DNA of 6,063 bases, taken from NCBI GenBank assembly GCA_947178115.1, contig CAMWXF010000126.1, positions 1 to 6,063 on the forward strand. The letters are read 5' to 3'. This stretch comes from an uncultured Lachnospiraceae bacterium. GTDB lineage: Bacteria > Bacillota > Clostridia > Lachnospirales > Lachnospiraceae. Positions 1 through 6,063 of the stretch are shown one piece after another; the stretch's first letter is position 1, and each line of letters starts with the position of its first letter. The position numbers and the translations under genes were made by a program. The notes beneath the pieces are model-generated. The model did not search any database. It was not told the DNA's origin and saw only the letters and a program-made list of their open reading frames with translations.

Positions 1-1572
1 CGTCATGTACTGATAGATATCCAGCGAATCTACCATATCGCCCAATTTCTCTGCGGCATCCTTCACATTACCCGCCGCGTCGTGCGCATAATCGATGACC
101 CCGTCATCCTTCGCAGACTCATCCATGATATAGTCCAGCCGGTTGACCGCCTCGTTGACGGAACCGATCATCTCGTCCGTCCATCCCACTGTTCGGTCGG
201 CCAGAAAAGAGGTATCCTCCAACGCCTTATCTACAAAGTCCTGTACAATACCCAGTCGCGCCGATACCGTGTCAGATTCCGCCCCTGCATCGTCAAGCAT
301 CTGTCCGGTCAGATCGTGCATTTTGTCAATATTATCCATGAGCTGGTATGCAATATCCTCGGAGAGATCCACTGCAATATATGGCTCTGTCTGTCCCGCG
401 ATACCGCCTACATCCTTACGCCCGTAGACAGTCCCCGTATTCTCACACGCATACACATAACCGGACTGCCGTCCCACGATACCGCCGATATTATACCCCA
501 CATGCTCATAACCAACTTCTCCGCTGTTACTGCAAAACTGTATAATACCCGTTGACAGCCCCGCAATGCCGCCGGAATCAATGGTATTGCTGATAACCGC
601 CGCCTCTTTGTCCGCGTCGCTCCCTTCACCGTTATCCAGGAATCCGGTTGTATACTGCGTCAAATTAATATCCTCAAGCGACTTGCCCTTATCTTCATTG
701 GAGGTGTTGATCTGTGCCGCATTCGTACAGCCCACTATATTTCCGATGTTTTCACCCGCAATGCCGCCCGTGTAATGCGCTCCCGTGATCTTACCGCTGT
801 TTTTGCAGTCCATCAGGATACCGCTGAGCTCATTGAAGCCCGTAATACCGCCGACGTAATCATTCCCCTCAACCGTCCCTTCATAGGTACAGTTGATTAT
901 AATACCGCTGTTGTCGCCCACGATACCGCCGACTACCATCTGATTGCCGGAAGGACGCACCGCCCCCTGCACGTTCAGATTCGCTATGACAGCCGATTTC
1001 TGCGTATAGCAGAACAGTCCCGTATACGATACACAGTCCCTGATCGTCAGCCCGCTGATCGTATGTCCCTGACCGTCGAAATATCCGCCGAAGGTCGGTA
1101 TGGATATAAACTCACTGCCCGCCAGATTTAAGTCTTCCTTTAAATATACTTTCTTGTTCTGCGACCATGTATCCAGTCGGCATTTCCGGGAAAAGGCCTT
1201 CAGCCCTTCCACGGAATCTATGTATATCTCTTCCCACTCAGTTTCTTCATCTTTATAGGATGCCAGCGTTTCATTCGCATCCTCGACGCTGGTGATCTCT
1301 TTCGTGCTATCGTCAGCCACCTCTCCTGCCTGCTCAGCCCTATTGCTGTCTGTGGTTCTCGACACTTTGCTATCCTCCGTGCGCTCTGCCGTCTCATGGT
1401 TCGATACGCCCTGCCCCTCTTCCACAGCCAGAACATCCATAGCAGGCACTATAGAAAGCAACGCCGCCAACACAAGGGCAAATCCTCTTTTCGCCCCTTT
1501 TATATTCGAAATCCGCTTCCGACTACATTGTAATTCATTGATCGGAGATGATAACTTACTTTCCTTACGCAT
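1..1572 (-). CDS. Secreted GLUG-repeat beta-helix protein with helical C-terminal region (3' end outside window)
   Basis: The frame runs from an ATG at 1570-1572 to the left edge with no stop: 524 codons are visible and the C-terminus is missing. Residues 1-49 form a signal peptide with a long basic n-region, a hydrophobic core at about 31-45 (FALVLAALLSIVPAM) and likely cleavage after VLA (49). Residues 50-115 are an acidic, low-complexity linker. Residues 117-205 match the usual lead-in of GLUG/beta-helix proteins, including FDGQGHTISGL (165-175) and GLF (185-187). Six GLUG-type repeats follow at about 212-395. Residues 400-524 are rich in D, A, E, L and M and look helical. The product is probably an extracellular or cell-wall-facing structural or adhesive protein; no catalytic motif is seen. 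The start codon overlaps the stop of the MMPL gene by 8 bases (ATGCGTAA) and has a strong GGGAGG upstream, so the two are co-expressed. Its function is unknown, and a role with the transporter is inference from the pairing. Confidence 0.85.
   Translation of the reverse strand, partial: MRKESKLSSPINELQCSRKRISNIKGAKRGFALVLAALLSIVPAMDVLAVEEGQGVSNHETAERTEDSKVSRTTDSNRAEQAGEVADDSTKEITSVEDANETLASYKDEETEWEEIYIDSVEGLKAFSRKCRLDTWSQNKKVYLKEDLNLAGSEFISIPTFGGYFDGQGHTISGLTIRDCVSYTGLFCYTQKSAVIANLNVQGAVRPSGNQMVVGGIVGDNSGIIINCTYEGTVEGNDYVGGITGFNELSGILMDCKNSGKITGAHYTGGIAGENIGNIVGCTNAAQINTSNEDKGKSLEDINLTQYTTGFLDNGEGSDADKEAAVISNTIDSGGIAGLSTGIIQFCSNSGEVGYEHVGYNIGGIVGRQSGYVYACENTGTVYGRKDVGGIAGQTEPYIAVDLSEDIAYQLMDNIDKMHDLTGQMLDDAGAESDTVSARLGIVQDFVDKALEDTSFLADRTVGWTDEMIGSVNEAVNRLDYIMDESAKDDGVIDYAHDAAGNVKDAAEKLGDMVDSLDIYQYMT
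394..939 (-). repeat. Six GLUG-type protein repeats
   Basis: This segment encodes six copies of a GGI-[V/T/A]-G turn, with the paired glycines beginning at residues 215, 241, 269, 334, 363 and 389. Spacing is 26-29 residues, except for an extra block of about 40 residues (290-330) between copies three and four. After each of the first five turns comes a pattern like N/S-G-x-I-x-x-C-x-N-x-G-x-V. The copies are diverged at the DNA level, so this is a protein repeat (a likely beta-solenoid coil each), not a recent tandem duplication. Confidence 0.85.
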
Positions 1573-4069
1573 GCGTCTTCACCTCCCGGCTTCCCATCTC
1601 TTCCGACACCATTTCCGTCAGATTCCTGTACTCTTCCTCCGTAAGCTCCGTCACATCTCCGGCCTCCACATAGGCGCTCACATTACCTCTGACAATCGCA
1701 TTCATCGTACCGGTAACCGTACCCTCGATCCTGCCTCGTACCAGACCGTCCACCTTCACGAGACCGGAAGCGTTCTTCGTACGGATCGGCATGTTCATGA
1801 CAAATGCCGTCTTCTCTATAATCGTATCTCCCACCAGCAGGATCTGCGGGAGCACAAACATCGTAATGAAAATCGAGATCAGTGTTCCCCGTCCCAGACA
1901 TTTACCGATACCGAAGATCGCCACATCGGACGTCATCTTGCCGATCAATATACCCGATATCGCAAGCATTGTACCGGAAGTAACGATCGTCGGGAAAGAC
2001 TGATTCATCGTATCTATAATAGACTGCTTCCTGCCCATCTCCTTACGCAGCTCCGTATACCGGCTGGCAATGACAATGGCATAGTCGATGTTAGCACCCA
2101 TCTGTATGGAGCTGACGATCAGATAACCCATGAAAAACAGATTATCGTTCTGCAGCGCAGGCACCGAGAAATTAATCCAGATACTTCCCTGAATAACCGC
2201 GATCAGAAGCACCGGCATACCCGCCGATTTAAAGGTAAACAGCAGTACTACCAGCACCACCAGAATAGACACCACATTTACCACGATATTGTCCCGCGAG
2301 AAAGTTTTCTGTAAGTCATACTGACTCACCGACTCACCGCAGACAAGCACTTTGCCGCTGTAATATTTTCCGGCAATCTCATGCATCTCATCCAGAAAAG
2401 CAAAAGTCTCCTCACTCTCCTCCGGCAGCGTGAGATATACGAGCATACGACTGTAATTCTCTCCCTGAAGCTGATTCTTTGCGAAGTTCATCTGCCTGTA
2501 AGCATCATCCAACGTTTCCTGCAGATCATCTTCCAGCGTCACATAACCCTCTTCCACCTCATCATAGACAAACATAAACATCTCGATCAGAGGCACCTGA
2601 TAATCGGCCAGCCCGTTGACTACCTTCGCATAGTCCTCGTCGTTCACCGCATAAGCCGCATAGATCAGCTCCGCCACCTCATAATCCAGATCGATCAATT
2701 CCGAAAACTGGCGTGGTGTCAGTTTATCCGTCAAATTGTAACCGTCCATCGCCTCAATGTTGGCAAGCCCCATCGTATAATCCACTTCCGGACATGCATC
2801 CAGCTCCCGCAGAAGCGCCTTTTCATCCTCATAACTCCCCGCAGGAACAAGCAGCGCGACCATGTTGGATTCGCCGAAATTCTCTCCCTGCATCTTCTCC
2901 GCCTTCTGCACACTGTTCTGCAGCGGCGGTGTCACCGTGCTGTATCCGAATACATATGGACAACTGCCCGAAATCTTGTAAGCGATCGCGATCACTACTA
3001 TAAAAAGCGGCGCCACAATGTACCGTGAGAAGTATGCAAACTTTCCTACAATCGGTATCTCCGGAATGAAGTTCTTATGCTGTGTCTTTTCCATCAGATT
3101 AGAAAACAGCATAATGACGCCGGGCATCAATAAGAATACCGCACACAAACTTAAGAGGATCGCCTTGATCAGCACGACACCCATATCCGGTCCCATCTTG
3201 TACTGCATGAAAGTCATGGCAATCAGACCGCCGATGGTGGTCAGAGAACTGCCCGCGATCTCCGGAATCGCCTTGCTGAGCGCAATGATGATCGCTTCTC
3301 TGGCAGGAAGCGATGCGTGCTCTTCTTTATATCTGTTCAAAAGAATAACCGCATAGTCTACCGACAACGCAAGCTGCAACACAATTGTCACGGAATCAGA
3401 TACAAAAGAGATCGTTCCTAACAGGAAATTTGTTCCCATATTGAGGATCGCCGCCGACAGAAATGTGATCAACAGTACCGGAATCTCTGCATACGCCTGC
3501 GTCGTCAGCAAAAGCACCGACACAACAATGATCGCTACCAGCACGGTAATCGTATTCATCTCCTGTCCGATCAGCTCTGACTGCGTATCCCCCAGACTGG
3601 TGGTCAGATAATAATCACAACCATCCAGCTTCTCCTTCAACGCATCCAAAGCTTCCAGACAGGCATCGTCCTTCTCGTCATAATCAAACGTAACATTATA
3701 ATAAGCGGAACCGTTCGTGTAATGTTCTTCCGTATCATCGAAGCCTACGGAGAAAACACCCGGCGACTGTTCCAGACGCTCACAGATCCGCTCCGCCTGT
3801 TCATAGGATACATTCGCTATCATCACGTTACAGATTCCGTATGTAATAAATTCCTCTTCCATGAGATCCAGACCCTGCTTCGTCTCCGTTGTCCCCGGCA
3901 GATAATGTGCCATGGAATTCTCCACCTCGACCCAGTTCCTCGATATGGCAGAAAAAATAATCAGGAGACCGAAGATTAGGAAAAAGAGATTTCTCTTATC
4001 CACAATAAAGCCGCATATCTTCACCATCGCCTGATTACTGTTTTTTTTCGTATTTAATTCGTTCTCCAT
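1565..4069 (-). CDS. MMPL/RND-superfamily membrane transporter
   Basis: An 834-residue polytopic membrane protein with the duplicated RND layout. Hydrophobic segments lie at about 27-45, then a cluster from 172 to 322 (five segments), one at 347-366, and a second cluster from 594 to 745. Two large outward-facing loops span about 46-170 and 367-592. The paired charged motifs expected in the fourth membrane segment of each half are present: SVDYAVILLNRY (D238-Y239) and NIDYAIVIASRY (D662-Y663). In MMPL proteins these Asp-Tyr pairs carry proton relay, so energisation by the proton motive force is expected. Substrates of this family are often lipids, glycolipids or peptides; the substrate here cannot be read. 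The second loop is the longer one and rich in acidic helical sequence. The cytoplasmic tail (about 755-834) has tetrapeptide repeats not typical of the family. The start is supported by AGGGAGG 10 bases upstream and by a strong promoter. It is the first gene of an operon with the GLUG protein. Confidence 0.93.
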   Translation of the reverse strand: MENELNTKKNSNQAMVKICGFIVDKRNLFFLIFGLLIIFSAISRNWVEVENSMAHYLPGTTETKQGLDLMEEEFITYGICNVMIANVSYEQAERICERLEQSPGVFSVGFDDTEEHYTNGSAYYNVTFDYDEKDDACLEALDALKEKLDGCDYYLTTSLGDTQSELIGQEMNTITVLVAIIVVSVLLLTTQAYAEIPVLLITFLSAAILNMGTNFLLGTISFVSDSVTIVLQLALSVDYAVILLNRYKEEHASLPAREAIIIALSKAIPEIAGSSLTTIGGLIAMTFMQYKMGPDMGVVLIKAILLSLCAVFLLMPGVIMLFSNLMEKTQHKNFIPEIPIVGKFAYFSRYIVAPLFIVVIAIAYKISGSCPYVFGYSTVTPPLQNSVQKAEKMQGENFGESNMVALLVPAGSYEDEKALLRELDACPEVDYTMGLANIEAMDGYNLTDKLTPRQFSELIDLDYEVAELIYAAYAVNDEDYAKVVNGLADYQVPLIEMFMFVYDEVEEGYVTLEDDLQETLDDAYRQMNFAKNQLQGENYSRMLVYLTLPEESEETFAFLDEMHEIAGKYYSGKVLVCGESVSQYDLQKTFSRDNIVVNVVSILVVLVVLLFTFKSAGMPVLLIAVIQGSIWINFSVPALQNDNLFFMGYLIVSSIQMGANIDYAIVIASRYTELRKEMGRKQSIIDTMNQSFPTIVTSGTMLAISGILIGKMTSDVAIFGIGKCLGRGTLISIFITMFVLPQILLVGDTIIEKTAFVMNMPIRTKNASGLVKVDGLVRGRIEGTVTGTMNAIVRGNVSAYVEAGDVTELTEEEYRNLTEMVSEEMGSREVKTHA
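1582..1587 (-). promoter_or_regulatory. Ribosome binding site for the GLUG protein
   Basis: GGGAGG lies inside the end of the MMPL coding sequence, 9 bases before the ATG at 1572. It decides the start of the downstream gene and supports translational coupling across the 8-base overlap. Confidence 0.75.
1661..1756 (-). repeat. Eight x-[VIM]-x-[GA] tetrapeptides in the transporter tail
   Basis: Residues 772-803 of the MMPL protein read as KVDG, LVRG, RIEG, TVTG, TMNA, IVRG, NVSA, YVEA. A branched or large hydrophobic residue occupies every second position and Gly or Ala every fourth, without a break. The alternation suggests short beta strands with tight turns, recalling the short-strand solenoids of bactofilins. 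That structural reading is inference; the periodicity is directly visible. Confidence 0.8.
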
Positions 4070-4079
4070 CGTACAAGCG

Positions 4080-4086
4080 CCTCCCT
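4080..4086 (-). promoter_or_regulatory. Ribosome binding site for the MMPL transporter
   Basis: AGGGAGG sits 10 bases before the ATG at 4069. It is a near-complete anti-16S match and fixes the transporter start at MENELNTKK. Confidence 0.75.
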
Positions 4087-4102
4087 ACACCAGTTGATGG
4101 AA

Positions 4103-4131
4103 ATTATAGCATTTTGTCATATTGTTGACAA
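4103..4131 (-). promoter_or_regulatory. Sigma-A type promoter of the MMPL-GLUG operon
   Basis: On the minus strand, a -35 box TTGTCA (4126-4131, five of six to consensus) is followed by a 17-base spacer and a perfect -10 TATAAT (4103-4108). The bases just before the -10 are TGC, giving an extended -10 (TGn). Predicted transcription start is near 4096, leaving a leader of about 27 bases that contains the Shine-Dalgarno. This argues that the operon has its own strong promoter rather than depending on read-through from the sulfotransferase. Confidence 0.78.
4114..4131. promoter_or_regulatory. Inverted repeat, likely operator over the -35
   Basis: TTGTCA, six bases, TGACAA: a perfect 6-base inverted repeat whose right arm is exactly the -35 box and whose left arm lies in the spacer. 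A dimeric repressor bound here would block RNA polymerase. A TetR-family regulator would be a natural candidate, since such regulators often control MMPL genes, but no regulator gene is in the window. Part of the symmetry could arise by chance from the -35 sequence. Confidence 0.45.
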
Positions 4132-4183
4132 CGATTTGGAGGCGGATGAGGGAATACAATTTGGGGGATTTGTATATTCATTT

Positions 4184-4384
4184 CTATTTCATACAGCTGT
4201 GCTTGTATTTCTTACCCGAACCACATGGGCACGGATCATTGCATCCGATTTTCTTGACACTGCGTACGTAAAGTTCATACGATATCCCGTCACTGAGCAA
4301 AATTTCCTGTGCTTTTTCCTTCTCCCGCGGATATTTCTCATAATAATCAGGATAATCCTGCCTTAGAACCTCTGCCTGTTCCAA
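4184..4384 (-). CDS. Short SEC-C zinc-motif protein, possibly an N-terminally truncated remnant
   Basis: The 66-codon frame ends in a clear SEC-C motif, NDPCPCGSGKKYKHSC, which binds zinc in SecA tails and in many accessory proteins. The ligand set here is C52, C54, then S63-C64 where most members have CC or CH; H62 just before may substitute. C48 is an additional cysteine. The preceding part (about 1-45) is charged and helical. There is no ATG: the frame starts at a TTG (4382-4384) with GGGAG 6 bases upstream. Protein-like sequence (EWEQT) continues in frame above the TTG to an amber codon at 4400-4402. That, together with the composition change just upstream, suggests the C-terminal end of a longer gene whose front was lost. 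It could still be translated as a small protein. Read-through from the gene on its right is possible; the operon on its left has its own promoter. Confidence 0.5.
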   Translation of the reverse strand: MEQAEVLRQDYPDYYEKYPREKEKAQEILLSDGISYELYVRSVKKIGCNDPCPCGSGKKYKHSCMK

Positions 4385-4399
4385 TGTCTGCTCCCATTC

Positions 4400-4456
4400 C
4401 TAAAACATACACAACTGATTTTCCCGCGCCAAAAAACCGATCAGCCAGATAATCAT
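4400..4456 (-). other. Composition junction with an 18-codon frame overlapping the sulfotransferase stop
   Basis: An ATG at 4454-4456 overlaps the sulfotransferase stop as ATGA and opens 18 codons (MIIWLIGFLARENQLCMF) ending in the amber codon at 4400-4402. It is in the same frame as the SEC-C sequence that follows. It has no recognisable product and is probably chance, but it marks the narrow zone where AT-rich sequence on the right meets GC-richer sequence on the left. No strong stem-loop terminator is visible; the best pairing is five bases (CTGAT/ATCAG) around a 19-base or longer loop. Confidence 0.3.
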
Positions 4457-6063
4457 TTTCCTTCTTCCCTAAATTCAGCTCTGTTATAATATACCCTGGA
4501 AAGGTCAATTCCCATATTTTCCAATTCATATTCTATACCAAGACGATACAAGCTCGAAGTTACCAATATATTATAATCCGTATAAACACTACAGAGTTCT
4601 TTTGGTGCTATTACATTTTTGTTTTGGAAAATGTAAGGCTGCGTTTCTGCTTTTTTATCACTGTATAATATTTTCTCCTTTGTGCTGTCATCCATAAGCT
4701 TTAATAATCCCAGACAATCATTACCAGTACCATATAATATTAATTTGTCATGACTTCTAATGTATTCCACGGATTTATTTATTTCCTTTTGCCTATACTC
4801 GTCTAATCGCTTATTTCCTGACTGCTCCAATTCAAATGTGTCAAATTCCGGAACTACATCGTCCAATATTATATGTTTTCGAACATTCCACAACTGCCAT
4901 CTTATCCACTCATAAAGATTTACGTCTTCTTTGTATGTAGACTCACCAAACATTGATTTCTCATCAAATAAAAATGGCTTAAAAAACAAGTCCTGCAACT
5001 CTCTGCGCGTAAATTTGAGAATATTATCGTATGTATATCCATATCTTTTCTGAAAAAGGCTACTTGCAATGGAAATTCTAAACCGATCAAACTCCTCAAA
5101 ATAATCCTCGTATTTATTAAATACCGGTTTCAAATCAAAATCCGTGTTTCCTTTCATTGCCATAGGTTTACCAAAAACGGTAGTAGTTAGCATACTGTCT
5201 GACCAGGCAATATTCAGAATCCTACATATTTCCTTGAGCATTATTACAGGTTTTGTCTTAATATCTTCAAAGCGCATCTTATGCTCAGTCCAATATTGAA
5301 GTTCAAGATTATCTCCATTCCACATAAAATCGAAATTGGGTAGAAATATCTCATTAAAGGCATTTTGTCTTGACATAAGCGTACAATTTTCCTGTTTAGT
5401 CTTGTCATGATTGTAGTAAGTTGAGCCTACTCTTACCATATTGTTCCTACGAAGCGCTATTGTTTGCCCATTCACTTTTTTATCTTGCAGCCACAGGGTT
5501 AAAAATGGGAATTCATTTCGCACCATAAAATGAGGCTCCCAATATATAACTAAATTGGAGACTTCTAACTTTCGTTCCCTATCCATCATTTTTGCAAAAG
5601 CAATATGGAACAGCACAAATAGCTCCTGCGAAGTAAATTTTTCCTTGAGGTCGAGAAGCCTTTTCGCAGTATCTTCAAATATTTGTGGACATGGAAACAC
5701 GCTTTCCTTATCTCCCACTTCAGCATCATACATATCCCAAAAGCTTCTTAATACTTTATTCGAAGCAACATTTGCCAACCGTATACAATATAAAAACAAG
5801 TTATTACTAAACTCACTGTACGGAATAATCAATACTTCGGGATGCCCGTCTACAATCCCCCGAAGGAAAATGTTACCGCTATTTGCCGGAATTCTTCCTA
5901 TAACAATTCCTTTAGGCAGTAATTCCGGAATAGTATATTTTTCTGCATACTTATTCAAATATGAATCAATCAATGCAAAGCAGCGGCTGCATGCAAAATA
6001 CGCTGTAAATCCCTTCTCAGACAGCTTTTGCATTATTTCGCTATTTCTCTTTATTATTACCTC
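4453..6063 (-). CDS. Sulfotransferase-like protein with C-terminal Rossmann-type domain (5' end probably outside window)
   Basis: The frame is open to the right edge. The first ATG is at 6031-6033 (526 residues), but it has no good Shine-Dalgarno and ten in-frame codons lie before it, so the true start is likely upstream. Numbering from that ATG, residues 43-70 resemble the sulfotransferase P-loop region for PAPS, with PANSGNIFLRGIVDGHPEV in place of the usual RSGTT..L...LD.HP. Residues 253-285 fit the late conserved block of the family: RFEDIKTKP, then LKEICRILNIAWSDSML. Residues 318-335 give a short helix ending LFQKRYGYT, also typical. Residues 336-425 are a linker with no clear assignment. 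Residues 429-515 look like a separate nucleotide-binding alpha/beta domain: LILYGTGNDCLG (GxGxxxxG), a strand ending ILYSD (D459), and ITAPKEL-like NVIAPKEL and NILVTSS. The likely role is cytoplasmic sulfation of a surface glycan or glycoconjugate. Because the P-loop is degenerate, another group-transfer activity is possible. Base composition is clearly more AT-rich than its left neighbours, which suggests transfer. Confidence 0.75.
   Translation of the reverse strand, partial: EVIIKRNSEIMQKLSEKGFTAYFACSRCFALIDSYLNKYAEKYTIPELLPKGIVIGRIPANSGNIFLRGIVDGHPEVLIIPYSEFSNNLFLYCIRLANVASNKVLRSFWDMYDAEVGDKESVFPCPQIFEDTAKRLLDLKEKFTSQELFVLFHIAFAKMMDRERKLEVSNLVIYWEPHFMVRNEFPFLTLWLQDKKVNGQTIALRRNNMVRVGSTYYNHDKTKQENCTLMSRQNAFNEIFLPNFDFMWNGDNLELQYWTEHKMRFEDIKTKPVIMLKEICRILNIAWSDSMLTTTVFGKPMAMKGNTDFDLKPVFNKYEDYFEEFDRFRISIASSLFQKRYGYTYDNILKFTRRELQDLFFKPFLFDEKSMFGESTYKEDVNLYEWIRWQLWNVRKHIILDDVVPEFDTFELEQSGNKRLDEYRQKEINKSVEYIRSHDKLILYGTGNDCLGLLKLMDDSTKEKILYSDKKAETQPYIFQNKNVIAPKELCSVYTDYNILVTSSLYRLGIEYELENMGIDLSRVYYNRAEFREEGK

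Noticed and set aside
82..555. Plus-strand open frame of 157 codons
   Set aside because: Antisense to the GLUG and helical coding sequence, which has clear repeats and a signal peptide in its own frame.
394..939. CRISPR-like or tandem DNA repeat in the GLUG region
   Set aside because: The regular GGCGGTAT-type similarity is explained by the protein repeats; spacing is uneven and the intervening sequences are coding.
1292..2314. Plus-strand open frame of 340 codons
   Set aside because: It lies wholly antisense to the GLUG and MMPL genes, is rich in His and Arg as expected from a mirrored frame, has no Shine-Dalgarno and shows no recognisable domain.
2381..3028. Plus-strand open frame of 215 codons
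   Set aside because: Antisense to the second outer loop of the MMPL gene, with a biased composition (H, I, L, R) and no motif; a shadow of the real gene.
4132..4183. Possible terminator after the SEC-C frame
   Set aside because: No stem followed by a T-run on the minus strand; the C-rich and A-rich runs here do not pair.
4347..4529. Minus-strand 60-codon frame across the sulfotransferase end, containing a GAGKS string
   Set aside because: GAGKS resembles a nucleotide-binding loop, but it sits in a frame overlapping the sulfotransferase end and the SEC-C frame, with no other fold signature.

Overview
The window looks like chromosomal DNA from a Gram-positive anaerobe of the Clostridia, most likely Lachnospiraceae-like. 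The grounds are strong purine-rich Shine-Dalgarno sites, a clostridial-type MMPL transporter, a secreted GLUG-repeat protein and moderate GC. The assignment is inference from style, not a database match. All supported genes lie on the minus strand, so transcription runs from right to left.

Right part (about 4453-6063) is visibly AT-rich. It holds most of one gene, a sulfotransferase-like protein with a C-terminal Rossmann-type domain. Such proteins usually belong to surface-glycan or glycoconjugate loci. Its reading frame is still open at the right edge, so its true start is probably outside the window.

Middle (4070-4452) is a 383-base stretch with three things in it: a composition break, a short SEC-C zinc-motif reading frame without an ATG start that may be a remnant, and a very good sigma-A type promoter. 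The promoter has an extended -10, and a perfect inverted repeat overlaps its -35. No convincing terminator was seen here.

Left part (1-4069) is richer in GC. It is a two-gene operon driven by that promoter: an 834-residue MMPL/RND-superfamily membrane transporter, followed with an 8-base overlap by a secreted protein with a beta-helical GLUG-repeat domain and then a helical region. The second gene runs off the left edge after 524 residues.

The strong overlap, shared promoter and internal Shine-Dalgarno suggest the transporter and the large exported protein are made together and may form one envelope assembly or export unit. The transporter's cytoplasmic tail carries eight consecutive tetrapeptides of pattern x-[V/I/M]-x-[G/A], which is the most unusual structural feature in the window. 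The sulfotransferase appears to be a separate functional unit that ends at the composition break.
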